Assembly: GCF_030811835.1 (NCBI RefSeq)
Contig: NZ_JAUSRO010000001.1
Coordinates: 310,001-374,000 of the forward strand
Direction: 5' to 3'
Length of the DNA: 64,000 nt
From: Variovorax ginsengisoli
Lineage (GTDB): Bacteria > Pseudomonadota > Gammaproteobacteria > Burkholderiales > Burkholderiaceae_C
In this document: positions 37,043-46,235 of the stretch, one piece after another
Numbering within the stretch: the stretch's first letter is position 1
Layout of the letters: each line of letters opens with the position of its first letter
Notes under the pieces: model-generated
The model's input: the letters and a program-made list of their open reading frames with translations, nothing else
Databases searched by the model: none
Told to the model about the DNA's origin: nothing
Made by a program: the position numbers and the translations under genes

Positions 37043-38083
37043 TCAGCCGACGATCACGGCTGCGCCGGTGCCGCGCTCGGCGATGGCGCCGATCTCGAAC
37101 ACAGTCTCGCCCGAAGCGCGCAGCGTTGCGGAGCAGGCTGCAGCTTCGGCGGCGTCGATGACGACCACCATGCCGATGCCGTTGTTGAAGGTGCGGTTCA
37201 TCTCGATGTCGTCAATGCCGGCCACCTTCTGCAGCCAGGCGAAGAGTTCGGTCTGCGGCCAGCTGCCCTTCTTCAGGTGGGCGGCGGTGCCTTCGGGCAG
37301 CACGCGCGGGATGTTCTCCAGCAGGCCGCCGCCGGTGATGTGGGCCAGCGCCTTGATCGGATGCTTGCCCAGCGCTTCAAGCACCGGCTTCACATAGAGG
37401 TGCGTGGGTTCCATCACGGCTTCACGGAAGGGCTTGCCGTCGAGCGTAGCGGGCAGGTCGGTGCCTGCGCGTTCGATCACCTTGCGCACCAGGCTGAAGC
37501 CGTTGGAGTGCACGCCTGCGGAGGCCAGGCCAAGCACCACGTCGCCCGGCTTGACATCCTGGCCCGTGAGGATCTTCGACTTTTCGACCGCGCCAACGGC
37601 AAAGCCCGCCAGGTCGTACTCGCCGGCCGGGTACATGCCGGGCATTTCGGCCGTCTCACCGCCGATCAGGGCGCAGCCCGAGAGTTCGCAGCCGCGCGCG
37701 ATGCCGCCAACCACCGCCGCCGCCGTGTCCACGTCGAGCTTGCCGCAGGCGAAGTAATCGAGGAAGAAGAGCGGCTCGGCGCCCTGCACCAGCACGTCGT
37801 TCACACTCATGGCGACCAGGTCGATGCCGACCGTGTCGTGCATGTTCCATTCGAAGGCCAGCTTGAGCTTGGTACCCACGCCGTCCGTGCCGCTCACCAG
37901 CACCGGTTCCTTGTACTTCTTGGGTACCTCGAACAAGGCGCCGAAGCCGCCGATGCCGGCCAGCACACCTTCGCGCATGGTCTTTTTCGCGAGCGGCTTG
38001 ATGCGGTCGACCAGCGCGTCGCCGGCGTCGATGTCGACGCCAGCGTCCTTGTAGCTGAGCGGGGTGGGCGGTGTGGAGTTCAT
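37043..38083 (-). CDS. purM: Phosphoribosylformylglycinamidine cyclo-ligase (AIR synthetase)
   Basis: This is a 346-residue enzyme of de novo purine synthesis that closes the imidazole ring of AIR with ATP. Characteristic stretches include [20 protein letters not shown] at the N-terminus, [13 protein letters not shown] around residue 65, [23 protein letters not shown]-like ATP-site sequence around 90, and [11 protein letters not shown] around 140. Length and order fit PurM exactly. It is divergent from hda, with 165 bp between the starts. Confidence 0.97.
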   Translation of the reverse strand: MNSTPPTPLSYKDAGVDIDAGDALVDRIKPLAKKTMREGVLAGIGGFGALFEVPKKYKEPVLVSGTDGVGTKLKLAFEWNMHDTVGIDLVAMSVNDVLVQGAEPLFFLDYFACGKLDVDTAAAVVGGIARGCELSGCALIGGETAEMPGMYPAGEYDLAGFAVGAVEKSKILTGQDVKPGDVVLGLASAGVHSNGFSLVRKVIERAGTDLPATLDGKPFREAVMEPTHLYVKPVLEALGKHPIKALAHITGGGLLENIPRVLPEGTAAHLKKGSWPQTELFAWLQKVAGIDDIEMNRTFNNGIGMVVVIDAAEAAACSATLRASGETVFEIGAIAERGTGAAVIVG

Positions 38084-38146
38084 GGCAGACAGGGCAGTGC
38101 GTACAGGGGAAGGGCAAGGCGCCGGCAGCCGAAGCGGCCGGACCGA

Positions 38147-38152
38147 TAGAAT
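38147..38152 (+). promoter_or_regulatory. Possible -10 element (TAGAAT) upstream of hda
   Basis: TAGAAT lies in the 165-bp purM/hda divergent gap, 96 nt before the hda start. No clear -35 partner was found, so this is tentative. Confidence 0.35.
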
Positions 38153-38248
38153 TCCTCACGATTTTAAGGGCGCACGCGTGCCCTGGCCCATGAACCCTTC
38201 TTTCGCATTCCCTACGCCCTTGCGGTCCATCGCAGCGCCACGCCCGGC

Positions 38249-38935
38249 ATGAAGCAGCTCGCGCTCGACATCGGCCTGGCCACCGGACCCACCCTCGACG
38301 GCTTCTTTGCCGGTCCCAACGAACCCACCCTGCGCCATCTGCGCCTGTGGGCTGGGGACGCGCACGTGCCGACACTGCATTCGCCCGTGCCCACCTATCT
38401 GTGGGGCGACAGCGGCAGCGGCAAGACCCACCTGCTCGAAGCCGTGGGCGGTGCGCTCAGCGCGCAGGGTGCCACGGTCGGCTGGTTGCATGCAGGGGTC
38501 ATGGAGCCGCCCGAATTCGACGAGCGCTGGCTCGCCGTGCTGCTGGACGACGTTCACCTCTACACTGCGGTCCAGCAGCACGCGGCCTTCAACTGGTTCA
38601 TCAACGCGCAGAGCCTGCAGCGTGGCGTGGTCGCCGCTGGCAAACTGCCACCGGCTGACCTGCCGCTGCGCGAAGACCTGCGCACCCGGCTCGGCTGGGG
38701 ACACGTTTTTCACCTGCAGGTGCTCAGCGAGAGCGACCGCCGCGTGGTGCTGCGCCAGGCTGCCGATGCGCGGGGCCTGGTGCTGTCGGACGACGTGATC
38801 GACTACATGCTCCATCGTTTCAGCCGAGACCTCGGCAGTCTGATGGAATTGCTCAACCACCTCGACGACTACGCCCTGCGAACCCAGCGCGCGGTCACCA
38901 TTCCGTTGATTCGCTCGATGTTCGAGAATGAATGA
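38249..38935 (+). CDS. hda: DnaA regulatory inactivator Hda
   Basis: This is a 228-residue AAA+ protein related to DnaA domain III. The N-terminal QLALDI (residues 3-8) is the sliding-clamp-binding motif needed for regulatory inactivation of DnaA. Walker A is GDSGSGKTHL (about 53-62), Walker B AVLLDDVHLY (about 95), and an Arg-rich sensor region follows. It promotes hydrolysis of DnaA-ATP after replication initiation. It overlaps pcnB by 8 nt if the first pcnB start is used. Confidence 0.93.
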   Translation: MKQLALDIGLATGPTLDGFFAGPNEPTLRHLRLWAGDAHVPTLHSPVPTYLWGDSGSGKTHLLEAVGGALSAQGATVGWLHAGVMEPPEFDERWLAVLLDDVHLYTAVQQHAAFNWFINAQSLQRGVVAAGKLPPADLPLREDLRTRLGWGHVFHLQVLSESDRRVVLRQAADARGLVLSDDVIDYMLHRFSRDLGSLMELLNHLDDYALRTQRAVTIPLIRSMFENE

Positions 38936-40646
38936 GGCGCTTGCGGCGCCGCCACCGAATCCCATGATCAAGAAATTCATCGACAAACTGCTCGGCAAAT
39001 CGGCCGGCACCGCCAGTGGCGCGAAATCGCGCTTCGGCAAGCGCAGCGAGGTGCCCGCCAGTGTGCACGGCATCGATCCTGCCCTGGTCGACGAGCGCGC
39101 CAGAAACGTGGTGACCACGCTGCAGGACGCTGGCTACGAGGCCTACGTCGTCGGCGGTGCGGTGCGTGACCTGCTGCTGGGCCTGCGGCCCAAGGACTTC
39201 GACGTGGCGACCAACGCCACGCCGGAACAGGTCAAGAGCCTGTTCCGGCGCGCCTTCATCATCGGCCGGCGCTTTCGCATCGTGCACGTCGTGTACGGGC
39301 GTGGCCGCGAGCATGAGGTCATCGAGGTGTCGACCTTTCGCGCCTACATGGACAACGCGGCGGCCGAGCAGGTCAAGGGCAACGAGCGCACCAGCAAGGG
39401 CGAGCTCGCGGGCATGACGCATGCGGTGGATTCGAGTGGCCGCGTGCTGCGCGACAACGTGTGGGGCCCGCAGGAAGAAGACGCCGCGCGCCGCGACTTC
39501 ACCGTCAACGCCATGTACTACGACCCGGCCAGCCAGATCGTGGTGGATTACCACAACGGCATCAAGGACGCCAAGAAGCTCGTGCTGCGGATGATCGGCG
39601 ACCCTGTCACACGCTACCGCGAAGACCCGGTGCGCATCATCCGGGCCATCCGCTTTTCAGCCAAACTGGCCGCGCTGGGCTTCGAAATCGAACCCAAGAC
39701 CGCCGCCCCGCTGATCGAGTCGTCGCGTCTGCTGGCCGACGTGCCGCAGAGCCGGTTGTTCGACGAAATGCTCAAGCTGCTGCAGACCGGTCATGCGATC
39801 GCGACCATCGCGCAACTGCGCAAGCTCGGCCTGTCCAAGGGCATCTACCCTTTGCTCGACGTGGTGGTCGAGCGTGCCGATCAGCCCTTCGTGAACGCCG
39901 CATTGGCCGACACCGATCGCCGCGTCGGCGAAGGCAAGCCCGTGGCGCCGAGCTTTCTGCTGGCCTGCGTGTTGTGGGCCGATGTGCGCGACGGCTGGGC
40001 CACTCGCATGGAAGGCCGTCACGGTCAGCGTGCACAACAGCCATTCCCCGCACTGCAGGATGCCATCGACGAGGTGTTCGATTCCCGCATCGGCGACGTG
40101 TCCGGCCGCGGAAAGCTCGCCGCGGACATGCGCGAGATCTGGATGATGCAGCCGCGCTTCGACAAGCGCACGGGTTCCACGCCCTACAGCCTGATCGATC
40201 AGGCGCGCTTTCGCGCGGCCTTCGACTTCATGCGTCTGCGCGCAGACGTCGGCGAGGTCAGCGAGGCGATCGCCGAATGGTGGCAGGAGTTCAGCACGGC
40301 CGACGACTTGCGTCGCCAGGACCTGCTCGACCAGGTGCGCGACGAACTCAAGATCCAGGCCCGAACCCGTGTCCGGTTGCGCGAGTCTGCACCCGCTGCA
40401 ACGCGCGCACGGACCGACAAGGCGCCGCTGCCCCGTGCGCCCAGAGAAGACCGCGGAGAACGCGACGAACGCCCTGCGCAAGCGCAAGCGCAAGCACCGT
40501 TCGAGGACGCCGATGCGCAGGATGATGCCGCCCCAGCGGCTTTCATCGCCGACGGCGACGCCGCCACGGCACCGCGCAAGCGCCGCCGTCGCCGCAACAA
40601 GCCGCGCACCGAAGGTGGTGGCGGCGAAGGCGCGAGCGAAGCCTGA
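38928..40646 (+). CDS. pcnB: Poly(A) polymerase I
   Basis: This is a 572-residue nucleotidyltransferase that adds 3' poly(A) to RNA and promotes its decay. The head motif VVGGAVRDLLLGLRPKDFDV (about residues 75-95) carries the GG-x-VRD and metal-binding D-x-D, followed by RRFRIVHVV and the RDFTVNAMYYDP segment. A long basic, low-complexity tail runs from about residue 480 to the end (RKRRRRRNKPR), typical of betaproteobacterial PcnB. The ATG at 38964 (MIKKFIDKLLGK) may be the true start, which would remove the overlap with hda. Confidence 0.93.
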   Translation: MNEALAAPPPNPMIKKFIDKLLGKSAGTASGAKSRFGKRSEVPASVHGIDPALVDERARNVVTTLQDAGYEAYVVGGAVRDLLLGLRPKDFDVATNATPEQVKSLFRRAFIIGRRFRIVHVVYGRGREHEVIEVSTFRAYMDNAAAEQVKGNERTSKGELAGMTHAVDSSGRVLRDNVWGPQEEDAARRDFTVNAMYYDPASQIVVDYHNGIKDAKKLVLRMIGDPVTRYREDPVRIIRAIRFSAKLAALGFEIEPKTAAPLIESSRLLADVPQSRLFDEMLKLLQTGHAIATIAQLRKLGLSKGIYPLLDVVVERADQPFVNAALADTDRRVGEGKPVAPSFLLACVLWADVRDGWATRMEGRHGQRAQQPFPALQDAIDEVFDSRIGDVSGRGKLAADMREIWMMQPRFDKRTGSTPYSLIDQARFRAAFDFMRLRADVGEVSEAIAEWWQEFSTADDLRRQDLLDQVRDELKIQARTRVRLRESAPAATRARTDKAPLPRAPREDRGERDERPAQAQAQAPFEDADAQDDAAPAAFIADGDAATAPRKRRRRRNKPRTEGGGGEGASEA

Positions 40647-40659
40647 TCCCTTTGGACGC

Positions 40660-41115
40660 ATGACGCGGGCCTTTGTTGCCATCGGCGGCAATCTCGGCGA
40701 CGCCCGGGACGCGGTGGTGCGCGCCATGGGCGCCATCGGCGCGCTCCCTGGCACCCACCTGTTGGCGCGCTCGTCGCTCTACCGCAGCGCGCCGGTCGAT
40801 GCCGCTGGCCCCGACTTCATCAATGCGGTCGTTGCCGTCGAGACGACCCTGGCGCCGCTGGCGTTGCTGGCGGCCTTGCAAGGCCTGGAGCAGGATGCCG
40901 GCCGAGAGCGGCCGTACCGCAACGCGCCACGCACCCTCGACCTTGACCTGCTCGTGCATGGAGAGACGGTCATGGACACGCCGGTGCTCACCCTGCCGCA
41001 CCCGCGCATGGCACAGCGTGCCTTTGTGCTGCAGCCCTTGGCAGAAATCGCACCCGAGCGCGTGGGTGCAGCAGCGCTCGCCCTCGTCGCCGATCAGGCC
41101 ATCACCCGGCTCTGA
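40660..41115 (+). CDS. folK: 2-amino-4-hydroxy-6-hydroxymethyldihydropteridine pyrophosphokinase
   Basis: This is a 151-residue HPPK that pyrophosphorylates the pterin in folate synthesis. Family landmarks are AFVAIGGNLGDA at the start, SSLYRSAPV around residue 40, PDFINAVVAVET, and the signature RTLDLDLLVHG around 92-102 with HPRMAQRAFVL after it. The ATG at 40660, 13 nt after the pcnB stop, is chosen; the frame extends upstream inside pcnB but without homology. Confidence 0.93.
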   Translation: MTRAFVAIGGNLGDARDAVVRAMGAIGALPGTHLLARSSLYRSAPVDAAGPDFINAVVAVETTLAPLALLAALQGLEQDAGRERPYRNAPRTLDLDLLVHGETVMDTPVLTLPHPRMAQRAFVLQPLAEIAPERVGAAALALVADQAITRL

Positions 41116-41180
41116 GCGCCGCGTCAAGGGGCTGTTGGGCGCTGGCGACACACTGTGTCGGAGGCCGCTTACACTTCCGG

Positions 41181-41198
41181 CTGTCACGAATTCGTCAT
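41181..41198 (+). promoter_or_regulatory. Candidate Pho box upstream of DUF47-pit
   Basis: CTGTCACGAATTCGTCAT matches the tandem PhoB-site consensus (CTGTCAT-N4-CTGTCAT form) at 14 of 18 positions, with both GTCA cores kept at 11-nt spacing. It lies 37 nt before the start of the DUF47 gene. This fits PhoB control of phosphate uptake. Confidence 0.5.
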
Positions 41199-41234
41199 CA
41201 CGGCGACACACGCATCGTTTAAGGAGCCAACGTC

Positions 41235-41879
41235 ATGTTCGGCAAGCTGCTGCCCCGAGAGGGCAATTTTTTTGAGATGTTCAACCAGCATGCCGAACGC
41301 ATCGTCGAGGCGGCGCGCGCATTCGAGCATCTGGTAGCCAACTACAACGACGTCCATCTGCGCGAGCAATACAACCGCGACGTGGACAACGCCGAACGTG
41401 CCGCCGACCGTGTCACGCACGACGTCAATCGGATGTTGCACAAGACCTTCATCACGCCGATCGACCGTGAGCAGATCCACAAGCTCATCAACACGATGGA
41501 CGACGTGGCCGACCTGATCCAGGATTCGGCCGAGACCATGGCGCTCTACGACGTGCGCCACATGACCGACGAAATCAAGCGGCTCACCGCGCTCAGCGTG
41601 AAGTGTTGTGAGCGCGTGAAGGAAGCCGTCAAGTTCCTCGGCAAGATTGCCGAGCCGGCCGTGGCCGAGGCCACGCTCAAGACCTGCGAAGAAATCGACC
41701 GACTCGAATCCGATGCCGACCGCGTGATGCGCAGCGCCATGAGCAAGCTGTTCCGTGAAGAGCCTGACGTGCGCGAGGTGATCAAGCTCAAGGCGATCTA
41801 CGAGTTGCTCGAGACCATCACCGACAAGTGCGAGGACGTCGCCAACGTCATCGAGGGCATCGTCCTCGAGAACTCCTGA
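41235..41879 (+). CDS. DUF47/PhoU-like phosphate transport accessory protein
   Basis: This is a 214-residue all-helical protein of the DUF47 (PhoU-like, Pit accessory) family. It opens GKLLPREGNFFEMFNQHAER, and PIDREQIHKLINTMDDVADLI in the middle is diagnostic. It is thought to modulate the low-affinity phosphate carrier encoded 13 nt downstream. AAGGAG (41220-41225) precedes the ATG. A Pho-box-like sequence lies upstream. Confidence 0.9.
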   Translation: MFGKLLPREGNFFEMFNQHAERIVEAARAFEHLVANYNDVHLREQYNRDVDNAERAADRVTHDVNRMLHKTFITPIDREQIHKLINTMDDVADLIQDSAETMALYDVRHMTDEIKRLTALSVKCCERVKEAVKFLGKIAEPAVAEATLKTCEEIDRLESDADRVMRSAMSKLFREEPDVREVIKLKAIYELLETITDKCEDVANVIEGIVLENS

Positions 41880-41892
41880 GTCGCAGGCTCCC

Positions 41893-42897
41893 ATGGCAAC
41901 GGTTCAGGTGGCCCTGTGGGTCGTGGTACTGCTCGTGGTGCTGGCGATCCTGTTCGACTTCATGAACGGCTTTCACGACGCGGCGAACTCGATCGCGACC
42001 GTGGTGTCGACCGGCGTGCTCAAGCCGGGTCAGGCGGTGGTGTTCGCGGCGTTCTTCAATCTGATTGCGATTTTCGTGTTCCACCTGAGCGTGGCAGCCA
42101 CGGTGGGCAAGGGCATCGTGCATCCGGGCATCGTCGATGTGCACGTCGTTTTCGGCGCGTTGATGGGTGCGATCAGCTGGAACCTCGTGACCTGGTACTA
42201 CGGCATCCCGAGCAGTTCCTCGCATGCGCTCATAGGCGGCATCGTGGGCTCGGTGATCGCCAAGGCCGGTTCCGGCGCGCTGGTGGCTTCGGGCATCTGG
42301 AAGACGGTGGCGTTCATCTTCGTCTCGCCGCTGTTGGGCTTCCTGCTCGGCTCCTTCATGATGATCATCGTGGCCTGGGTCTGCCGGCGGGCCACGCCCT
42401 CGCGCATCGATGGCTGGTTCCGGCGGCTGCAGCTGGTGTCCGCGGGAGCCTACAGCCTGGGCCACGGTGGCAATGACGCGCAGAAGACCATCGGCATCAT
42501 CTGGATGCTGCTGATGGCCACCGGCCACGCAAGCGCCGATGCGCCACCGACCTGGACCATCGTGAGCTGCTACACCGCCATTGCGCTGGGCACCATGTTC
42601 GGCGGCTGGCGCATCGTGAAGACGATGGGCCAGAAGATCACCAAGCTCAAGCCCGTGGGCGGTTTCTGCGCCGAGACGGGCGGTGCGTTGACGCTGTTCC
42701 TGGCAACCGCGCTGGGCATTCCGGTGTCGACCACGCACACCATCACCGGCGCCATCGTCGGCGTGGGCTCGGTGCAGCGCATGAGCGCGGTGCGTTGGGG
42801 CGTGGCCGGCACCATCGTCTGGGCCTGGATCTTCACCATCCCGGCGTCGGCCTTTGTGGCGGCCCTCGCCTACTGGGTCAGCCTGCAGATTTTCTAA
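41893..42897 (+). CDS. pit: Inorganic phosphate transporter, Pit family
   Basis: This is a 334-residue polytopic membrane protein. The two inverted Pit signatures are seen: FDFMNGFHDAANSIATVVST around residues 18-37 and SLGHGGNDAQKTIGII around 190-205. A TTHTITGAIVGVG segment near the C-terminus completes the fold. It imports metal-phosphate with protons. It forms a two-gene unit with the DUF47 protein. Confidence 0.93.
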   Translation: MATVQVALWVVVLLVVLAILFDFMNGFHDAANSIATVVSTGVLKPGQAVVFAAFFNLIAIFVFHLSVAATVGKGIVHPGIVDVHVVFGALMGAISWNLVTWYYGIPSSSSHALIGGIVGSVIAKAGSGALVASGIWKTVAFIFVSPLLGFLLGSFMMIIVAWVCRRATPSRIDGWFRRLQLVSAGAYSLGHGGNDAQKTIGIIWMLLMATGHASADAPPTWTIVSCYTAIALGTMFGGWRIVKTMGQKITKLKPVGGFCAETGGALTLFLATALGIPVSTTHTITGAIVGVGSVQRMSAVRWGVAGTIVWAWIFTIPASAFVAALAYWVSLQIF

Positions 42898-42903
42898 ACG
42901 CAG

Positions 42904-43350
42904 CTACTGCGAGATCTTCCGGCCTTCTTCGACCTGGTGCTCGAAGTAGCGCTGGAAGCTGAAGGCGATGCTGGCCATCAGCACCGTGCTGCCGATCAGC
43001 AGCGAGCACACCACCGCGCCGATGGTGAGCCAGCCCGTGCGGCCAGGCGCCGCGTCCTCTGCAGCACCGGCGTTGAAGCGGGCGTTCCATTTTTCCTGGC
43101 TCATGAGCCCGTAGAAGATGGCCGTCAGCGCGCAACCGGCAATGGTGAAGCCGACCAGCGGGATCAACAGCCAGCTCACACCATCGTCCAGGCCGATCAA
43201 GCGCGCGCGTTCGATGCCGTAGAGCCCCAGGGCCGTGGGGATCGGCAGCATCCAGCCGACCAGATCGCCCAGGCCATGCAGGTAGAAGCGATGCAGGCCC
43301 AGGGGGCCGCCCACAAAGGCCAGCCATGCGGCGATCGTCTTGTTCTTCAT
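42904..43350 (-). CDS. TM2-like small membrane protein
   Basis: This is a 148-residue protein with four hydrophobic segments. The N-terminal AAWLAFVGGPLGLHRFYLHG matches the TM2-domain pattern (G-x-x-G-x-H-R-F-Y). Function unknown. It converges on pit with only 6 nt between stops and lies 7 nt downstream of the GNAT gene on the same strand. Confidence 0.75.
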   Translation of the reverse strand: MKNKTIAAWLAFVGGPLGLHRFYLHGLGDLVGWMLPIPTALGLYGIERARLIGLDDGVSWLLIPLVGFTIAGCALTAIFYGLMSQEKWNARFNAGAAEDAAPGRTGWLTIGAVVCSLLIGSTVLMASIAFSFQRYFEHQVEEGRKISQ

Positions 43351-43357
43351 TCGGCTC

Positions 43358-43894
43358 TCAGTCTGTTACGGGTTCAGGCGAGGTCGTGCTGCCTTCGCCC
43401 AGTGTTTTTTCCATCAGCACCACGTCGCGCCACTGGCCGAACTTCCACCCGCAGTCCTTGATCACGCCGACCGGTGTGAAGCCCTGCGCGCGATGCACGC
43501 CAATCGAGCCGGCATTGGCCGAATCGCCGATGACCGCGATCAGCTTGCGCACGCCCACGTCCTGGGCGGCCTGCGACAGCGCTGCGAGCAATTGTGCGCC
43601 CAGGCCCTTGCCGCGTGCCTTCTCTGCCATGTAGATCGAGTCTTCGGCGGAAAAGCGATAGGCCGGACGGGGCTTGAACCAATTGCAATAGGCAAAGCCG
43701 AGCACTTCGCCGTCGACCTCGGCTACCAGATAGGGAAACTTCTTGGACAGCACGTCGGCGCGGCGCGCCGCCATGTCGGCCGCAGAGGGCGGCTCGGTCT
43801 CGAAGGTGCCGGTGCCGTGCAGCACGTGGTGGGCGTAGATGGCGGTGACGGCTGCGATGTCTTGGTCGCGGCTCGGGCGGATGGTTGTGGTCAT
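43358..43894 (-). CDS. GNAT-family N-acetyltransferase (phosphinothricin acetyltransferase-like)
   Basis: This is a 178-residue acetyltransferase. It starts TIRPSRDQDIAAVTAIYAHH, and ARGKGLGAQLLAAL around residue 100 is the acetyl-CoA-binding Q/R-x-x-G-x-G/A loop. The stretch from GVHRAQGFTPVGVIKDCG to FGQWRDVVLMEK is typical of PAT/YwnH enzymes, which acetylate amino-acid analogues such as methionine sulfoximine. The ATG at 43894 fits the family start; a much longer open frame upstream overlaps the rpsP-rimM region antisense and was rejected. Confidence 0.88.
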   Translation of the reverse strand: MTTTIRPSRDQDIAAVTAIYAHHVLHGTGTFETEPPSAADMAARRADVLSKKFPYLVAEVDGEVLGFAYCNWFKPRPAYRFSAEDSIYMAEKARGKGLGAQLLAALSQAAQDVGVRKLIAVIGDSANAGSIGVHRAQGFTPVGVIKDCGWKFGQWRDVVLMEKTLGEGSTTSPEPVTD

Positions 43895-43954
43895 GAAGAG
43901 ACGCCGAATGGGCCTTCGGCAAAAGGTTCTGGGGAGCGATGAAGTGCAGCGGGC

Positions 43955-43960
43955 TATAAT
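43955..43960 (+). promoter_or_regulatory. -10 element of the rpsP operon
   Basis: A perfect TATAAT lies about 110 nt upstream of rpsP in an otherwise GC-rich gap. No convincing -35 box at 16-18 nt was seen. Confidence 0.55.
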
Positions 43961-44071
43961 CGTGGGCTTTTCAGCGTGTCGCTGGCCGGGTGGCCATGTC
44001 GCGTGTCTCGACGCTGGAAGAACTCTGTGGGCGGCCCTTTCGGGTTTGCTGCACCACCCGAAGGATAAATC

Positions 44072-44335
44072 ATGGTCGTCATTCGACTCTCCCGCGGCGG
44101 CTCCAAAGGCCGTCCGTTTTTCAACATCGTCGTGTCGGACAAGCGTGTTCGCCGCGATGGACGCTTCATCGAGCGTCTGGGTTTCTACAACCCGACTGCC
44201 AAGGAAAACGAAGAAGGCATCCGCATTGCCCAAGACCGCCTGACCTACTGGAAGAGCGTGGGCGCACAGGCTTCGCCGACCGTCGAGCGCCTGATCAAGC
44301 AAGCCGCTGCGGCTGCTCCCAAGGCTGCGGCCTAA
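44072..44335 (+). CDS. rpsP: Ribosomal protein bS16
   Basis: This is an 87-residue small-subunit protein. [20 protein letters not shown] at the N-terminus and [12 protein letters not shown] follow the bS16 pattern closely. AAGGATAA precedes the ATG. It heads the conserved rpsP-rimM-trmD-rplS cluster for ribosome and tRNA maturation. Confidence 0.97.
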   Translation: MVVIRLSRGGSKGRPFFNIVVSDKRVRRDGRFIERLGFYNPTAKENEEGIRIAQDRLTYWKSVGAQASPTVERLIKQAAAAAPKAAA

Positions 44336-44351
44336 CTGCCGCACCCAGACG

Positions 44352-44906
44352 ATGCTGCCCGCACTCGAAGCCGCCGTTCTGCCGGCGGACGCGATCGAGG
44401 TCGGGCGCATCGTTGACGCCTGGGGCATCAAGGGCTGGTTCAAGGTCCTGTCCCATAGCGCACAGCCCGAAGCCCTGTTCTCATCGAAACGTTGGTTGAT
44501 CCAGCCGCCCGGTGCGACGGGTTCCGGCGCTTTCCGGCTCGCCATCAGCGAAGCCAAAGAACATTCCGACCTCATCGTCGCCACGTCGCCCGATGTGCCC
44601 GACCGCAATGCGGCCGAGGTGTTGCGCGGCGCGCGCGTGTTCGTTCCGCGTTCGAGTTTTCCGACGGCTGGCGACGACGAGTATTACTGGGTCGACCTGA
44701 TCGGCCTGGCCGTGGTCAACCGCGAGGGTGTGGCCCTTGGCGCGGTTCGTGAACTGCTCGCCACCGGACCGCAGACCACGCTGGTGCTGCAAGCCGAAGA
44801 AGACGGCAAGTCCATCGAGCGCATGGTTCCGTTCGTCTCCGTCTTCGTCGACAAGGTCGACCTCGCAGGCCGCACCATCACGGTCGACTGGCAGCCGGAC
44901 TACTGA
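44352..44906 (+). CDS. rimM: Ribosome maturation factor RimM
   Basis: This is a 184-residue 16S-processing factor that binds uS19. The N-terminal RimM domain has [18 protein letters not shown] around residues 17-34. The C-terminal PRC-barrel begins around residue 100 with [21 protein letters not shown] and ends [19 protein letters not shown]. It starts 16 nt after rpsP, in the conserved order. Confidence 0.96.
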   Translation: MLPALEAAVLPADAIEVGRIVDAWGIKGWFKVLSHSAQPEALFSSKRWLIQPPGATGSGAFRLAISEAKEHSDLIVATSPDVPDRNAAEVLRGARVFVPRSSFPTAGDDEYYWVDLIGLAVVNREGVALGAVRELLATGPQTTLVLQAEEDGKSIERMVPFVSVFVDKVDLAGRTITVDWQPDY

Positions 44907-44917
44907 TCGGCTGCCGG

Positions 44918-45670
44918 ATGCGCTTCGACATCCTGACCCTGTTTCCCGAATTGTTCGCGCCTTTCCTGGCCAGCGGCGTGACCCGTCGCGCCTACGATTC
45001 GGGCCAGGTCGAGGTGGTCTTCTGGAATCCGCGGGACCACGCTGAAGGCAACTACCGGCGGGTCGACGATCGACCGTTTGGCGGTGGACCGGGCATGGTC
45101 ATGATGCCCGAGCCATTATCGGCCTGCCTCGATGCGGCGCTTGCTGCCCGCGCTTCGGTCGATCCGGTGCCGGTGGTGCTGTTCTCGCCGATCGGTCAGA
45201 CGCTGTGCCACGCCGACGTCGAAGGCTGGGCAGCGAGTGACGGTGCCGTCCTGGTCTGTGGCCGTTACGAGGGCATCGATCAGCGCTTCATCGACTCCCG
45301 TGTCACGCACCAGATCAGCCTGGGTGATTTCGTGCTGTCGGGCGGGGAGATCGCCGCGCTGGCGCTGCTCGATGCGGTGGTGCGGCTGCAGCCGGGCGTG
45401 CTGGGCGACGAAGCCAGCCACATCCAGGACAGCTTCAATCCGGCGCTTGACGGCCTGCTCGACTGCCCGCACTACACCCGGCCCGAGCACTGGAAGGGGC
45501 ATGCCGTGCCCGCGCCACTGATGTCGGGCCACCATGCGCAGATCGAACGCTGGCGCCGGGACCAGCGCCTGTCGATCACGGCCGCGCGGCGTCCCGAACT
45601 CATCGATGCGGCGCGTGCTGCAGGGCGGCTCGATGCGCTGGATGAGAAGACTTTGAAAAAAAAGCTATAA
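44918..45670 (+). CDS. trmD: tRNA (guanine-N1-)-methyltransferase TrmD
   Basis: This is a 250-residue SPOUT enzyme that methylates G37 of tRNAs reading CNN codons. [15 protein letters not shown] at the start, [17 protein letters not shown] around residues 50-66, and the trefoil-knot SAM site with [20 protein letters not shown] around 138 are all present. It starts 11 nt after rimM. Confidence 0.97.
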   Translation: MRFDILTLFPELFAPFLASGVTRRAYDSGQVEVVFWNPRDHAEGNYRRVDDRPFGGGPGMVMMPEPLSACLDAALAARASVDPVPVVLFSPIGQTLCHADVEGWAASDGAVLVCGRYEGIDQRFIDSRVTHQISLGDFVLSGGEIAALALLDAVVRLQPGVLGDEASHIQDSFNPALDGLLDCPHYTRPEHWKGHAVPAPLMSGHHAQIERWRRDQRLSITAARRPELIDAARAAGRLDALDEKTLKKKL

Positions 45671-45671
45671 T
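45666..45671 (+). promoter_or_regulatory. -10 element before rplS
   Basis: TATAAT overlaps the trmD stop codon and could give rplS its own promoter with a leader of about 110 nt. The nearby TTGAAA is too close (7 nt) to serve as its -35. Confidence 0.45.
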
Positions 45672-45788
45672 CTTTGGCTCCCCGATCCTCTGCCCCGCCG
45701 CGGACAGGATACAGCGCCATCATGCAGATGGCGCCCAAGCCCTGATCGCCTTTTGTGTAGCGTGCGCACGATCGAATTCAGGACCCTC

Positions 45789-46175
45789 ATGAATCTCATC
45801 GAAACCCTCGAGCAGGAAGAAATCGCCCGTCTCGGCAAGAAGATCCCCGATTTCATGCCCGGTGACACGGTCATCGTCAGCGTGAACGTCGTCGAAGGCA
45901 CCCGCAAGCGCGTGCAGGCCTACGAAGGTGTGGTGATCGCCAAGCGCAACCGCGGCCTCAACAGCGGCTTCATCGTGCGCAAGATCTCCAGTGGCGAAGG
46001 CGTGGAGCGTACGTTCCAGACCTACAGCCCGCTGATCGCCGGCATCGAAGTCAAGCGCCGCGGCGACGTTCGTCGTGCCAAGCTGTACTACCTGCGCGAG
46101 CGCAGCGGTCGTTCGGCACGCATCAAGGAAAAGCTGCCGGGCCGCAAGACGACCGCAGCAGTCGCCGCACAATAA
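45789..46175 (+). CDS. rplS: Ribosomal protein bL19
   Basis: This is a 128-residue large-subunit protein at the subunit interface. [20 protein letters not shown] at the N-terminus, [16 protein letters not shown] and [17 protein letters not shown] are classic bL19 stretches. The ATG at 45789 matches the family start; a frame from 45753 adds 12 unrelated residues. A strong terminator follows. Confidence 0.97.
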   Translation: MNLIETLEQEEIARLGKKIPDFMPGDTVIVSVNVVEGTRKRVQAYEGVVIAKRNRGLNSGFIVRKISSGEGVERTFQTYSPLIAGIEVKRRGDVRRAKLYYLRERSGRSARIKEKLPGRKTTAAVAAQ

Positions 46176-46195
46176 GCGTCTCTCTGTCGTGTTTG

Positions 46196-46224
46196 AAAAA
46201 GCCGCCGCTTCAGGCGGCTTTTTT
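46196..46224 (+). terminator. Intrinsic terminator after rplS
   Basis: The stem GCCGCC/GGCGGC with loop GCTTCA is flanked by AAAAA upstream and TTTTTT downstream, 21 nt after the rplS stop. It closes the rpsP operon. Confidence 0.92.
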
Positions 46225-46235
46225 CATTTTCGGGC

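Noticed and set aside
43895-44608. N-terminal extension of the GNAT acetyltransferase to 44608
   Set aside because: The extension runs antisense through rpsP and rimM. The acetyltransferase homology begins at the ATG at 43894.
45653-45671. TTGAAA as a -35 partner for TATAAT before rplS
   Set aside because: The spacing is only 7 nt, too short for a sigma-70 promoter.
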